From the NCBI RefSeq assembly GCF_039871975.1, contig NZ_JBDPLL010000001.1: a stretch of DNA of 64,000 nucleotides; one strand, written 5' to 3'. The position numbers and the translations under genes were made by a program. This document shows positions 45,412-55,400 of the stretch, in pieces. The number at the start of each line of letters is the position of its first letter. Positions within the stretch are counted from its first letter, which is position 1. The stretch is from Trichormus_B sp936914905. Its GTDB lineage: Bacteria > Cyanobacteriota > Cyanobacteriia > Cyanobacteriales > Nostocaceae. Under the pieces are notes generated by a model. That model was not told where the DNA came from, ran no database searches, and saw nothing but the letters and a program-made list of their open reading frames with translations.

Positions 45412-45996
45412 CTAGCTGAATCGCCGTATTTTCCACAAATAGCTAGATAGCCAATTCGTCAGGATGTGAGCGACAATTGGGACTAATAAGTTCCCGCTTA
45501 ATAGGGCGCTATATCCAAAAATAATGCCAATAATAGTTGCCCAAATCACATAAGGCCATTGTTCGGAACCACTGAGGTGTAAAACACCAAAACAAAGACT
45601 GGAGACAATGACCGCTACATGATCAGCACCTAAGGCGGGTAGCATGACACCGCGAAATAATAATTCTTCACTTAACCCTGGTAACAATCCCAGCCAAATT
45701 AAGTCTGGTAAAGCTAAAGGGTTGAGTACAAGTTCTAGGTAATAGTCTGCACTTTTACGATAAGGAGCAGAAAAGCGATGAATTAAGCCGCTTAAGAGAG
45801 TAATGACTAAACCCAATCCCACTCCCAAAAATAAATCTCTGGGATACCAATACAACTTAAATAAGGAAACATTGCCAAAGCGTAACCACAGCTTGGCGAC
45901 TATCCACAAAAGAATAGCTGTTGCACCCATAGCTACAAGCACTTGGGTGCGGGTAAGATAGGGAATTTCTGGTTCTTGTTTTTGTTGTTCAACCAC
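45412..45996 (-). CDS. CPBP-family intramembrane metalloprotease
   Basis: A 194-residue protein with about six transmembrane helices. The CPBP (Abi, CAAX-like) motifs are present: motif 1 LSEELLFRGVMLPAL (EExxxR, about residues 108-122), motif 2 FGVLHL (FxxxH, about 137-142) and motif 3 HILTNW (HxxxN, about 177-182). The zinc-binding Glu and His residues are all visible, so an active protease is likely. Substrate unknown; in cyanobacteria members are numerous. The gene is convergent with the ParM/ParR-like pair and shares the terminator. Confidence 0.88.
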   Translation of the reverse strand: MVEQQKQEPEIPYLTRTQVLVAMGATAILLWIVAKLWLRFGNVSLFKLYWYPRDLFLGVGLGLVITLLSGLIHRFSAPYRKSADYYLELVLNPLALPDLIWLGLLPGLSEELLFRGVMLPALGADHVAVIVSSLCFGVLHLSGSEQWPYVIWATIIGIIFGYSALLSGNLLVPIVAHILTNWLSSYLWKIRRFS

Positions 45997-46016
45997 AGGC
46001 GTTTAGGTAATGGGTG

Positions 46017-46069
46017 AGTTATCAGTTATCAGTTATCAGTTATCAGTTATCAGTTATCAGTTATCAGTT
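46017..46069. repeat. Heptanucleotide tandem repeat (7.5 copies of AGTTATC)
   Basis: Seven full copies of a seven-base unit plus AGTT, in the spacer between the CPBP and DUF3326 genes. STRR type. Confidence 0.95.
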
Positions 46070-46101
46070 GTTATTTTTCCCTCCTCCCTGTCACCTGTCA
46101 C

Positions 46102-47139
46102 CTATTCTCTTACTAATGACCAAGGACTAATACCTGCTTTGTGAGCGACTAGGATACCTACTGCTTCTAAATATGAGTTTACCTGTATAGATTTGACTCC
46201 CAAAGCTGGCGCAGGGACTTGTATCAAAGTTTTATTTTCTGCCACTGTAATTATTTGGCATTGGTTCTGGCTTAAATTCAGCAATGCGTTGCCACCACAA
46301 GCATTTGCCGGTACTATAACACCATCAACTTGATCTGCCCAAATATCTGCCTGTAAAGAATTGATAACTTCTCTTTTGGTGATAAATTGGGGAGCGCGAC
46401 TTAAGCCGACAAGGACACAAGGTAAAAAAGTATAACCTAATTCTTCAGCAGCGGAACAGGGTGATAAATCAGGATCTGGGGATGCTGGAGCAAGGGCTGG
46501 CGCATGGGCGCATGGAATTTGAAAAGTTCGGACTAATAAATGACTAATGACGGCTTCTGCACCTGCTAGTGGATCTACGCCTTTACCATGACGATAGTTT
46601 TGGGCTGCTTCTTCATCTATATTATCGGGAAAACGGGTAACAACTGCGATCGCTTCTGCTTTCTCTTTTTTAATCAATATCTCTGCTGCCCTTAATAAGC
46701 TGTCTGGGTTGCCTATTGTTCCCCAACTTGCACCAGAGGCAGAAATGCGTAATTCTACGTCCAAGGACGAATCTGTAATTACATGATTAGTAATATTTAA
46801 TCCTAATGTAGCTCTGGCTGCATCTGAGGCTTGCAGGTGTCGCAGCATTAATTCAGGTTCAATTCCTTGGTCTAAAAGCAAACCTACTCTATTACTATGG
46901 ACAGGACGTAAACCCCAGCATCCAGCAGCGAATTGATCAAGTCCATAACCTTCAACATAGGAAACGTTGGGAATATTCCAGTATAAAATTGCACCATTTA
47001 AGACATTGGGATGAGTAATCAAGTGATCGCACACCTGTGATATAACTCTGGCTACTGGTAAGGCATCTCCCGCGTATCCCCCAATAGCAGCCCCAATGCC
47101 AGTAGGAATAATTAAAACCGCTGTATATGGTCGCTGCAT
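46102..47139 (-). CDS. DUF3326 domain protein
   Basis: A 345-residue protein of the DUF3326 family, conserved in cyanobacteria and plants' plastid lineage. Features: TAVLIIPTGIGAAIGGYAGD (residues 6-25), VLNGAILYWNIPNVSYVEGY (about 47-66), LLDQGIEPELMLRHLQASDA and GVIVPANACGGNALLNLS (about 275-292). The Gly-rich start and the conserved Cys in ANACGG suggest an enzyme fold, but no function is known. The gene is intact and precedes the small conserved protein and the ferredoxin on the same strand in reverse order. Confidence 0.8.
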   Translation of the reverse strand: MQRPYTAVLIIPTGIGAAIGGYAGDALPVARVISQVCDHLITHPNVLNGAILYWNIPNVSYVEGYGLDQFAAGCWGLRPVHSNRVGLLLDQGIEPELMLRHLQASDAARATLGLNITNHVITDSSLDVELRISASGASWGTIGNPDSLLRAAEILIKKEKAEAIAVVTRFPDNIDEEAAQNYRHGKGVDPLAGAEAVISHLLVRTFQIPCAHAPALAPASPDPDLSPCSAAEELGYTFLPCVLVGLSRAPQFITKREVINSLQADIWADQVDGVIVPANACGGNALLNLSQNQCQIITVAENKTLIQVPAPALGVKSIQVNSYLEAVGILVAHKAGISPWSLVRE

Positions 47140-47186
47140 GATTATTTAGGTAAGATGATGACCAATCGCTACAATCATATAGTTTC

Positions 47187-47369
47187 TTACCTATTACTAC
47201 CTGTAGTAACAACAGCTTCTAGAGTTACTTTTTCCTGTTCTTTATCCACCGCAGTAATAGCCCAGCGCAGGGGTTCACCTTGTTTTTTCAATTCTGCTTC
47301 AATAGCTTTATGCAACTCTGTGGGAGTTTCTTGCAAGTCGATTTCGGCACTAATAAAATGAGTAGTCAT
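47187..47369 (-). CDS. Small conserved cyanobacterial protein
   Basis: A 60-residue protein reading MTTHFISAEIDLQETPTELH, then KAIEAELKKQGEPLRWAITA and DKEQEKVTLEAVV. A beta-alpha-beta pattern with a repeated-strand start; no motif seen. I chose ATG 47369 over the in-frame start at 47408. It lies 47 bases upstream of the DUF3326 gene and may be co-transcribed with it. The family is not named. Confidence 0.65.
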   Translation of the reverse strand: MTTHFISAEIDLQETPTELHKAIEAELKKQGEPLRWAITAVDKEQEKVTLEAVVTTGSNR

Positions 47370-47520
47370 GATGGTTAAACCTATGTTTTTGTGATTTCCA
47401 CAATACAACTATATTTTAGTAATTGGTAAAAAATTTTAGATCGTAGATTTTAGATTGGAGTTAATTTAAATACAATCCAAAATCCAAAATCCAAACAAAA
47501 TTAAATTCCCATTCCCCAAT

Positions 47521-47841
47521 TTACTGATCTTTACCAAATTGCTTTTGATAAACTATATCTTCCTTTTCTGTCTCAATTTTTAAATTAGAAAGAGGTTTAG
47601 AGACACAAAGCAGTGCATAACCTTCTTCTTGCAAGTCTAGACTTACACCCATACCCTCAGATTGATCTACCCTTCCTTCAGTGATCAAAGCAGCGCAAGT
47701 TGTACAAACCCCAGCATGACAAGAAGCAGGCATTTCTAAACCCGCTGCTTCTGCAATAGCTAAGATGGTTTCATCTTCTGGAACTTGCAAATTATAGATT
47801 TTGCCTTGGTGGTTGATTTCAACGGCGTAAGTTTTAGACAT
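47521..47841 (-). CDS. Plant-type [2Fe-2S] ferredoxin
   Basis: A 106-residue soluble ferredoxin. Cluster ligands are in SCHAGVCTTCA (C-x4-C-x2-C, residues about 43-50) and LLCVSKP (fourth Cys, about 82). The fold begins KTYAVEINHQGKIYNLQVPE. It lacks the Rhxxxxx loop of PetF (SCRAGACSTC), carrying a His in place of Arg. It is thus one of the accessory ferredoxins rather than the main photosynthetic one. The C-terminal extension (EKEDIVYQKQFGKDQ) is longer than in PetF. Start at ATG 47841. Electron donor for an unknown partner. Confidence 0.88.
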   Translation of the reverse strand: MSKTYAVEINHQGKIYNLQVPEDETILAIAEAAGLEMPASCHAGVCTTCAALITEGRVDQSEGMGVSLDLQEEGYALLCVSKPLSNLKIETEKEDIVYQKQFGKDQ

Positions 47842-48187
47842 ATATAACAGCAGAGTCAAAGGACAAATAGGTCATTATATCTGATAATATATATGCATAG
47901 CTAACTTTTGCAATGCCAAAAACAGATTTTCTGATTTTTATCCTTTCATATTTTACAGTAAATATTTGTCATATTTAATGACTAAATTAAATGCTTACAT
48001 ACATTATAATAATCTATTATAAAGCTCATAAATACATAATAGAAGTATAGTAACTTAATTTGTCTTAATGCTTTACAAACTGCTGCCTAGTTAATCGGGA
48101 ATTGTCAAATGTAGCGATCGCCTGTATATTTTAACTCAGATTTAATATTTCTACTTTTTTGCAAAGATCTGAGTTAAGGGAAATTCC
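47842..48187. other. Intergenic region with an 11-base inverted repeat
   Basis: AT-rich. An inverted repeat TTAACTCAGAT / ATCTGAGTTAA (48131-48141, 48167-48177) lies 10 bases before the bestrophin pseudogene start. It could be an operator or hairpin. A HIP1-like site GCGATCGCC is at 48115. No gene seen. Confidence 0.4.
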
Positions 48188-49014
48188 ATGGCAAGCAACA
48201 AGCAGACATGATTTATAACAGCTTTCCAGATAAAAGGTTCAGTCATCTCAGCTATTTATCAACAAGTGATATTTTGCGGGATGTTCGGTGTATTCATTTC
48301 TATTCTTCATCATTATAAACTACCAGTTTCCCAACCGATTTTAAGGACTGTTATTTCCAGTATGGTTTTAGGTTTATTACTAGTATTTCTTCCCAAAACC
48401 GCTTATGAAAGGTTTTGGGAAGGTAGAAAAATTGGGGTTCAATAGTAAATACTATCCGTAACCTAGCACGGCAAATTTGGGTATCAGTTGATGAAAATTC
48501 TTTAGAATATAAAGATAACAAGATCATAGCTTTAAATTTATTAGTAGCATTTGCCGTAGCAACAAAATTATACTTGATAGGAGAAAAAGTTAATTCAGAT
48601 TTAGAAGCATTAATGCCAGCAGAAAAATACCAGAATCGAACAATTGTCAATAACCCACCTATAGAAATTACCTTTTGTATTGGTAATTATTTACAACAAC
48701 AGTATAATTCTAATTGCTGAAATAGTTACCAATGAATATTAATGCAAGAATTATTGAATAATTTAGTTGATAACTTAGCAGGTTGTGAAATAATTCTGAA
48801 AACACCAATTCTTCTAGCTTATGCCATACATTTGAAACAATTACTCTTATTATATTGCTTATTCCTACCATTTCAAGTTGTCGCAAGTTTTGATTTGTAG
48901 ACAGGGATAATTTCGGCTTTAGTGAGTTTTATTTTGTTAGGGATTGAAGCTATTGGTTTAGAAATCGAAAATCCCTTTGGCTATGATAGTAATGATTTAC
49001 CTTGGGATAATTAA
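48188..49014 (+). pseudogene. Bestrophin-family channel protein, multiple stops
   Basis: The ATG at 48188 opens MASNKQT, then TGA in place of Trp, and FITAFQIKGSVISAIYQQ. Family motifs follow: LPKTAYERFWEGRK (bestrophin TAYERFWEGR), another TAG after IGVQ, and VNTIRNLARQIWVSV. LLVAFAVATKLYLIGEK continues in the same frame. After further stops come LLLLYCLFLPFQVVASFDL and LGIEAIGLEIENPFGYDSND. Bestrophin-like proteins are thylakoid or plasma-membrane chloride/bicarbonate channels; related cyanobacterial ones are called UPF0187. About four point lesions show decay without large deletion. Confidence 0.8.
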
Positions 49015-49145
49015 TATCTGTACTAACATGAAACGCAACATTAATGATTTAATGGGTTTAAGACCTAGCGTACAGTCATACAGCAAAAATATATAATTTC
49101 TACATAAATAATATACATCATTTATGTAGAAGTGGAAATACCTGT

Positions 49146-49986
49146 TCAAGAAATTGAACCTATATTTTTAATATTTCGCATTGTTGGATTATTCTCAATC
49201 TGATTATTCTCTTCAGGTGTAATACAACTAGCAATAAGAATAGTTTGTACTTGTGGATTTATACGCAATGCTTCTTCAAAAGATATTTTTGGAGCACCAT
49301 AACGTTCTAATACACCAGCAGGATCAGTTCCTGCTTTCACTTCAATCACACCAACTGTTTTCCCCTGATTATTCAGAAGTGAAATATCTGGTTATTTTGA
49401 GAAAAGAATAGAAGTATGATCAGCCAACATTAGACCCATATCCGCTTCTACATTTCCTAATTGTGCTTCAGTTGTATCAGGATTATATATCTCAACTTTA
49501 ATACCCTTAAGTGGAAGACAAGCAACAAGTAAATTACGTTATTTTACCTGTTTGATCACTAGTCTCTGTACAACCTGTTCAGCTTCTTCTCCAATAGCAT
49601 TACGCCAAGAACCATCAATTTGCGCTCCGGTTGAAGCTAGTATTATGCCATATAATTTTGCTTACGTCATAATTTTGCTTACGTCAGGCTATCAATTAAA
49701 CTATCAATAATCAGAGATATGTGTTCATTCAATAGCCGGGAACGTGTCAAAGCTTTATCCTCTGTTAGAGGGATTTTATTGTCTTTATCAGCTTCAATCT
49801 TCTTTAAATTTACTTTAGCTCAATACTGAATTGCTTTTTGAGGAAGTACAGCTATACTACGATAGTAGGCTAATAATGAAGAGTGTTATTGAATTAAACG
49901 AGGGTGACAAAATACTTGAATAAGTTCTAATTCAGAATGGTTACTGATATAAGCAAATGTATCTTCTCCAATAGCCCAGTTTTTCC
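49146..49986 (-). pseudogene. XcyI-type type II restriction endonuclease, decayed
   Basis: From the gap downward the minus strand reads ELELIQVFCHPRLIQ, stop, HSSLLAYYRSIAVLPQKAIQ, stop, and ILASTGAQIDGSWRNAIGEE. Then follow LVACLPLKGIKVEIYN and VIEVKAGTDPAGVLERYGAP (catalytic D/E-x-K part EVKAGTDP), ending FEEALRINPQVQTILIASCI. This order matches the XcyI family (recognition CCCGGG in the type enzyme; not testable here). At least four stops and a frame change, a 17-base tandem duplication (49652-49685) and the 100-N gap disturb it. The paired methyltransferase lies just upstream. Confidence 0.7.
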
Positions 49987-50086
49987 NNNNNNNNNNNNNN
50001 NNNNNNNNNNNNNNNNNNNNNNNNNNNNNNNNNNNNNNNNNNNNNNNNNNNNNNNNNNNNNNNNNNNNNNNNNNNNNNNNNNNNNN
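49987..50086. other. Assembly gap (100 N)
   Basis: A run of exactly 100 Ns between the methyltransferase end and the endonuclease start. The true length is unknown. Confidence 0.99.
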
Positions 50087-50895
50087 GAGAATGCGACTTA
50101 ATCCATAGATAACAAAACACATTTTATGACAGTAAATATGTACCATTCTGTAAATCTTTTTATTATTCAAAGTCCCTTCATTTTTATTTCTTTCTAAAAT
50201 CATTAATATTTCTTGTAATGCATCCTGTTATTTAAAAACCGAATTTCTTTTTAAGAAAACGTTATCCAGTTGTTTACTTATATAGTATCCTTATACGTCT
50301 ATACGTTTATCGCTATTTTGTCCTGTGCATAAAAGCATTTGCTGACGTAGATTATTGACTTTATTTTCATGACATGCCAAAAATTAGGTTTAAGAGCATA
50401 GATACGAGTGTAATCATATCGGTTTAGATATGGTGGTGATGTAATAACGAAATTAACACTATCACCTGGAAAAGTAGGAAGAATTTCTAAACATGAACTT
50501 TCATAAAGGATAGGTTCTGCATTTTCCAGATCGCTAAATTTGCTAGGGAACAATTGTGGTAGTTGATTATCATGAAATAAATCTAGTTGTATGGAACTTA
50601 ACTCTAAGTCTGATATAATTTGCTTAAGCTTACGTTTAATAGCCTCTTCAAAAGATAAAATTGCTCCTTTATTAAGTTCAGATTTACTTTTTGAACGCCC
50701 TGAACAAAAATCCCAGCGGAGATATTACCCATCTTTTCTAGTAGAACTAATATCTTCAAGGATACAAAAAGCTGCATATATCAGCATCTTTTCGATATTC
50801 GTATCTGTAATAAAATCATGACAATAAGATAAATAACTCATTAATTGCTTTTCATTGATTTGGGAAAATGCACCATGAGTAATTGTTATATATAT
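50087..50895 (-). pseudogene. Site-specific DNA methyltransferase (N4-cytosine type), decayed
   Basis: Reads SYLSYCHDFITDTNIEKMLI, YAAFCILEDISSTRKDG, stop, YLRWDFCSGRSKSKSEL, then PILYESSCLEILPTFPGDSV. The catalytic motif NFVITSPPYLNRYDYTR (TSPPY, about 50400-50440) is intact. After a frameshift and stop the C-terminal part CHKMCFVIYGLSRIL runs into the gap. TSPPY is typical of N4-cytosine or N6-adenine enzymes of the beta class. With XcyI-like partner genes it would be N4-cytosine. Both genes of the system are dead, so host DNA need not be protected. Confidence 0.7.
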
Positions 50896-50931
50896 ATTAA
50901 CCAATAATTTTCTATATTAACCAATAATTTC

Positions 50932-51881
50932 CTATAACTTCTTAATCCCCATTTCTAAACCCTCACACACACCAGTCAGAAAATCTAAATCCGAACTAGC
51001 AATAGTATCACTTGGTTTGTGATAATTTTGGACTTCGTAAAAACGCAGTATCTGTCACTATCATTCCTGGATAACCCTGATCCCAAAAAGGTGCATGATC
51101 ACTAAGTCGAGTTTGGGAAACCAGTAACCCTCGATTGGGCGCTGGTAGCCATTGACTAGGTACACCCTTCCCCTTGGCGTTTTTCGACTTAAACTAATTA
51201 AATCGCCCAAAGTCCGCCAATCACCAATTAAACCAATAAAATCTCCAGTTTTGGGGTAAAACTTATCTAAAAGGCTGGGTATCTTTGGGAACTAGGAGTA
51301 AAGTCCCAATAGCCTAGCATTTCCAATGCTATCATCAAGCGTAGAGGTTGTCCTTGTTTACCTAATAAATCAGCATAATCAGTACTACCTAATAAGCCGT
51401 ATTCTTTCATATCAAAAGCAACAACTTGCAAAGGATATCTAGCTGGTATTTGGGCAAAACTGCGAGCAAATTGTAACAACACAGCCACACAAGTAGCATT
51501 ATCATAAGCAGCTACTGTATCAGATACACGATCATAGTGAGCACCTATTAAAATGGGTGGTAACTTTGTTTCTTCCCTTTGTGTTTGGACTGGTAAATTT
51601 AAAATCAGGTTGTTACAGGTTTTACCCCTGACTTGAAAGGTGTGGATTTCCACACTTTCCCATTGTGCAAATTGTTGGCGAATGTATTCTTCAACAAAGA
51701 AATGTCCGGTACTCGCCATATAGGGATCGCGTTCCCGTACTATCTCTTGGAGATGATTTTGTAATCGTTGTTTTAAAGTCAAATTGGTGATTGGTGATTG
51801 GTGATTGGTGGTTGGGAAAATTAATGTCTCTGTTCCCCACACCCCACACCCTAGAGCCTCTTCTTCTTTTCCTCTCTTCAA
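50932..51881 (-). pseudogene. M28-family metallopeptidase (glutaminyl cyclase-like), frameshifted
   Basis: Reads LKQRLQNHLQEIVRERDPYM, then ILIGAHYDRVSDTVAAYDNA (zinc ligands His and Asp), ARYPLQVVAFDMKEYGLLGS and MIALEMLGYW. The second Glu of the usual D-x-E-E is Lys (DMKEYGL), which would affect the metal site or base. One base is missing after RYPAF. Then LDKFYPKTGDFIGLIGDWRT continues, another frameshift follows, and VPSQWLPAPNRGLLV, then DHAPFWDQGYPGMIVTD and GVCEGLEMGIKKL to the stop at 50932. The N-terminus includes STRR heptamers (ATTGGTG) near 51785-51810. Non-functional. Confidence 0.75.
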
Positions 51882-52059
51882 ATGCTATCCTAGTTTGGCA
51901 AGTAGCACCTTAAGCTAACATTTCTCTCATTATCTAAATTATTGAATGTAATGATGATAATTATAGCATTGGGTAATTTTTATCATTTAGCAGCAAGCTA
52001 GAGGTAGTACCATCCAATCATAATAGATGTACAGGACACGCTTAGGAGACAAGTAACGC

Positions 52060-54108
52060 ATGGGCAAGGTAGTCGGCATCGACTTGGGTACAACCAACTC
52101 AGTAGTCGCCGTAATGGAGGGTGGCAAGCCGGTGGTGATTGCCAATGCTGAAGGTATGCGAACAACTCCCTCTGTTGTTGGCTTCAGCAAAGAAGGTGAA
52201 AGGGTGGTTGGACAAATGGCACGACGGCAAACTGTTCTTAATCCCCAAAATACCTTTTTTGCAGTTAAACGCTTCATTGGGCGTAAATATGGTGAACTTA
52301 ACCCAGATTCCAAGCGTGTACCCTATACCATCCGCAAAGATGAAATGGGTAGTGTTAAAGTTGCCTGTCCCCGCTTAAATAAGGAATTTGCCCCAGAAGA
52401 AATTTCAGCTATGGTGCTGAAGAAATTGGCAGATGATGCTGGTCGCTATTTGGGAGAAACTGTCACTGGGGCTGTAATTACTGTTCCAGCTTATTTTAAT
52501 GATTCCCAACGCCAGGCTACCCGCGATGCTGGAAGAATTGCGGGTTTAGATGTTTTGCGAATTCTCAATGAACCGACTGCGGCTTCTTTAGCTTACGGAT
52601 TAGATCGGGGTGAAACGGAAACTATCTTAGTTTTTGATCTGGGTGGTGGAACTTTTGATGTATCGATTTTGGAAGTAGGTGACGGCATATTTGAGGTTAA
52701 AGCCACTAGTGGAGATACGCAATTAGGTGGTAATGATTTTGATAGAAAGATAGTTGATTGGTTGGCAGGACAATTTTTAGAAGCAGAGGGTGTAGATTTA
52801 AGAAGCGATCGCCAAGCTTTACAAAGGTTAATGGAAGCGGGAGAAAAAGCCAAAATTGAACTTTCTGCTGTCAGTGTCACCGACATTAACCTACCCTTCA
52901 TCACCGCCACAGAGGATGGACCCAAACATTTAGAAACACGCCTGACGCGATCGCAATTTGAAGGACTATGTGGTGACTTAATCAGCAGAGTGCGAACACC
53001 AGTCAAAAGGGCGCTAAAAGATGCCGGACTTTCCCCAGTAGATATTGAAGAAGTTGTACTAGTAGGCGGTTCCACCAGGATACCAATGGTAAAACAGCTA
53101 GTGCGGGACTTGATAGGCATGGAACCCAACGAAAACGTCAACCCTGATGAAGTTGTGGCCGTAGGTGCAGCGATTCAAGCAGGTATTTTAGCAGGCGAAC
53201 TCAAAGATGTATTGCTGTTAGATGTCACACCCCTATCTTTAGGACTGGAAACCATTGGTGGCGTGATGAAAAAACTCATTCCCCGTAACACCACAATACC
53301 AGTACGACGCTCCGACATTTTTTCCACCTCTGAAAATAACCAAAACAGCGTAGAAATCCACGTTGTCCAAGGTGAGAGAGAAATGGCAGCAAATAATAAG
53401 TCTTTGGGAAGATTTAAGCTGTATGGTATCCCACCAGCACCACGAGGCATCCCCCAGGTTCAAATATCCTTTGATATTGATGCCAACGGAATTTTACAGG
53501 TAACGGCTTTAGATCGTACCACTGGCAGAGAACAGAGTATCACAATTCAAGGCACTTCTACCTTGAGTGAATCAGAAGTAAATCGCATGATTCAAGATGC
53601 TCAAAAATATGCTGATGTTGACCGGGAAAGGAAAGAACGGGTAGAAAAACGCACTCGTTCCGAGGCATTGATTTTACAAGCAGAACGGCAATTGAGGGAA
53701 GTAGCCTTGGAAATGGGGATGCAGTTTGCCCGTAACCGTCGTCAACGCATTGACAATATTTGCCGGGAACTGCGTGAAAGTTTAAAAGATAATGATGATC
53801 GCGGTATTGACCAAGCTTACTCTGACCTGCAAGATGCTCTGTATGAGCTAAATCGGGAAGTGCGAGAGTATTATGCTGAAGATGAAGATGAAGACCTATT
53901 TGGTGCCATCCGTGACATCTTCACTGGTGATAAAGAACGGGAACGGGATTATTCCAGAGAAAACTATCGGGAACGCGATTCTAATAACAGAGACTATAGT
54001 CTCGACTATGGTAGAGACAATCGTTCTCCCTCCTATGATAGTCCTCCACCACGCCGCAGCCGTCCCACCTACCAGGATAATTGGGATGAAGACGATGATT
54101 GGCTCTAA
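52060..54108 (+). CDS. dnaK3: Hsp70 chaperone DnaK (DnaK3 type)
   Basis: A 682-residue Hsp70. The ATPase domain (1-380) shows VVGIDLGTTNSVVAVMEGG (phosphate 1), VFDLGGGTFDVSILEVGDG (phosphate 2) and EEVVLVGGSTRIPMVKQLVR (adenosine). The substrate domain (385-510) starts LLLDVTPLSLGLETIGGVMK. The helical lid is followed by an unusual acidic/Arg-rich tail of about 70 residues (EDEDEDLFGAIRDIFTGDKE, ending WDEDDDWL). That tail is characteristic of cyanobacterial DnaK3, which associates with thylakoid membranes and is essential in tested species. The ATG at 52060 is the start. A DnaJ gene follows 290 bases downstream, with a dispersed repeat between. Confidence 0.93.
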   Translation: MGKVVGIDLGTTNSVVAVMEGGKPVVIANAEGMRTTPSVVGFSKEGERVVGQMARRQTVLNPQNTFFAVKRFIGRKYGELNPDSKRVPYTIRKDEMGSVKVACPRLNKEFAPEEISAMVLKKLADDAGRYLGETVTGAVITVPAYFNDSQRQATRDAGRIAGLDVLRILNEPTAASLAYGLDRGETETILVFDLGGGTFDVSILEVGDGIFEVKATSGDTQLGGNDFDRKIVDWLAGQFLEAEGVDLRSDRQALQRLMEAGEKAKIELSAVSVTDINLPFITATEDGPKHLETRLTRSQFEGLCGDLISRVRTPVKRALKDAGLSPVDIEEVVLVGGSTRIPMVKQLVRDLIGMEPNENVNPDEVVAVGAAIQAGILAGELKDVLLLDVTPLSLGLETIGGVMKKLIPRNTTIPVRRSDIFSTSENNQNSVEIHVVQGEREMAANNKSLGRFKLYGIPPAPRGIPQVQISFDIDANGILQVTALDRTTGREQSITIQGTSTLSESEVNRMIQDAQKYADVDRERKERVEKRTRSEALILQAERQLREVALEMGMQFARNRRQRIDNICRELRESLKDNDDRGIDQAYSDLQDALYELNREVREYYAEDEDEDLFGAIRDIFTGDKERERDYSRENYRERDSNNRDYSLDYGRDNRSPSYDSPPPRRSRPTYQDNWDEDDDWL

Positions 54109-54222
54109 AGGAATTTGAGATTTTGGATTTTAGATTCAGGAGGCAGGAGGCAGGAGGCAGAAGAAAATTAGGTGACAGGTGACAGTAATCATTAAAAATT
54201 AAACAACTCTTGCCTTTTGCCT

Positions 54223-54360
54223 CTTGCCCTTCGGGTTCTCCAGTCGGACCATGTGGGAAGGCGAAGCCCCTACATGGGGGAAACCACGCCACTTGCTTTA
54301 TGGCAGGAAACCCCTCCACCACAGTGCCTCCCTAAGACCGCGTTGGTTCACCTCTTACCT
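54223..54360. repeat. Dispersed ~140-base Nostocales repeat (copy 2, inverted)
   Basis: Reverse complement of the copy at 12101-12250: CTTCGGGTTCTCCAGTCG at the left, TACATGGGGGAAACCACGCC inside and TTGGTTCACCTCTTACC at the right. It separates dnaK3 and dnaJ. Confidence 0.8.
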
Positions 54361-54401
54361 TTTGCCTTCCTCCACTGATAACAGATAATTGATAATTGAT
54401 T

Positions 54402-55400
54402 ATGCAAAATTTGCAAAATTTCCGCGATTATTACGAGATCTTGGGAGTAAATAAAGAAGCCTCTAGCGAAGAAATTAAAAAGGTTTATCGCAGGTTAGCA
54501 AGGCAATATCACCCTGATCTTAATCCAGGTAACAAAGAAGCAGAAGAAAAATTTAAGACTATTGGGGAGGCTTATGAAATCCTTTCCGATCCCAGTCGGC
54601 GATCGCAATACGACCAGTTTAGCCGCTACTGGAAACAAAAAGGCTTTGCTGGTGGTAAACAGACACCAAAACCCAAAGGTTGGGGAGATAATCGCTCTAA
54701 CAACGGTCGCAGTAATCAAGAAGTAGATCCTAGCGAGTTTCCTGATTTTGAAAGTTTTATTAATCAGGTCATTGGTGTTAGGAGTCGCAAAGATAGCAGA
54801 ACTACAGCAGATAATACAACCACTACTGACCCATTTCGGACTCCCAGAACCAAAGTTTCATATACAGTTAACACCCCACCCCGCACCACTCGTAGGGATA
54901 TAGAAGCCAGATTAACTTTACCACTAGAAAAAGCTTATCAAGGTGGTAATGAAAGGATACGCTTAGAAGATGGGCGATCACTCGAAGTAACTATGCCCCC
55001 AGCAATGGTGACAGGTCAAACCATCCGCTTGCGAAATCAAGGCATTGGTGGAGGCGATTTATACTTAAAAATTACCGTTGAACCCCATCCGTTATTTAAA
55101 CTAGAAGGTTCTAACATCTTCTGTCAAGTTCCTGTAACTCCCAGTGAAGCAGTCTTAGGAGGACAAGTCGAAGCACCAACTCTCGACGGTCCCGTAAAAA
55201 TGACCATTCCTCCTGCTGTGCGGTCTGGACAAAGATTTCGTTTAGCTAACAAAGGCTACCCAGGTGAAAACGGAAAACGCGGTGATCAATTAGTAGAAGT
55301 TCAGATAGTTACACCCAAAAATATTACAGATGAAGAAAGACAGCTTTATGAAAAATTGAGGGAAGTTGAAACCTTTAAACCCCGTACGGATTTAATTTAG
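54402..55400 (+). CDS. dnaJ: DnaJ co-chaperone (J domain, no zinc finger)
   Basis: A 332-residue class B (CbpA-like) DnaJ. The J domain is at residues 6-70 (YYEILGVNKEASSEEIKKVY; the HPD motif is in RQYHPDLNPGNKEAEE). A Gly/Ser/Thr-rich linker follows (about 80-160). Then a C-terminal substrate-binding domain (about 165-325: LEVTMPPAMVTGQTIRLRNQ, HPLFKLEGSNIFCQVPVTPS, VKMTIPPAVRSGQRFRLANK). No Cys-rich zinc centre is present. Start ATG 54402. It is next to dnaK3 on the same strand and is the natural J-partner, separated by a repeat that may hold its own promoter. Confidence 0.9.
   Translation: MQNLQNFRDYYEILGVNKEASSEEIKKVYRRLARQYHPDLNPGNKEAEEKFKTIGEAYEILSDPSRRSQYDQFSRYWKQKGFAGGKQTPKPKGWGDNRSNNGRSNQEVDPSEFPDFESFINQVIGVRSRKDSRTTADNTTTTDPFRTPRTKVSYTVNTPPRTTRRDIEARLTLPLEKAYQGGNERIRLEDGRSLEVTMPPAMVTGQTIRLRNQGIGGGDLYLKITVEPHPLFKLEGSNIFCQVPVTPSEAVLGGQVEAPTLDGPVKMTIPPAVRSGQRFRLANKGYPGENGKRGDQLVEVQIVTPKNITDEERQLYEKLREVETFKPRTDLI

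Noticed and set aside
52593..53450. Long minus-strand open frames opposite dnaK3
   Set aside because: They mirror the codon pattern of dnaK3, have Ser/Pro/Leu-rich unfoldable content and no ribosome sites. They are antisense shadows.
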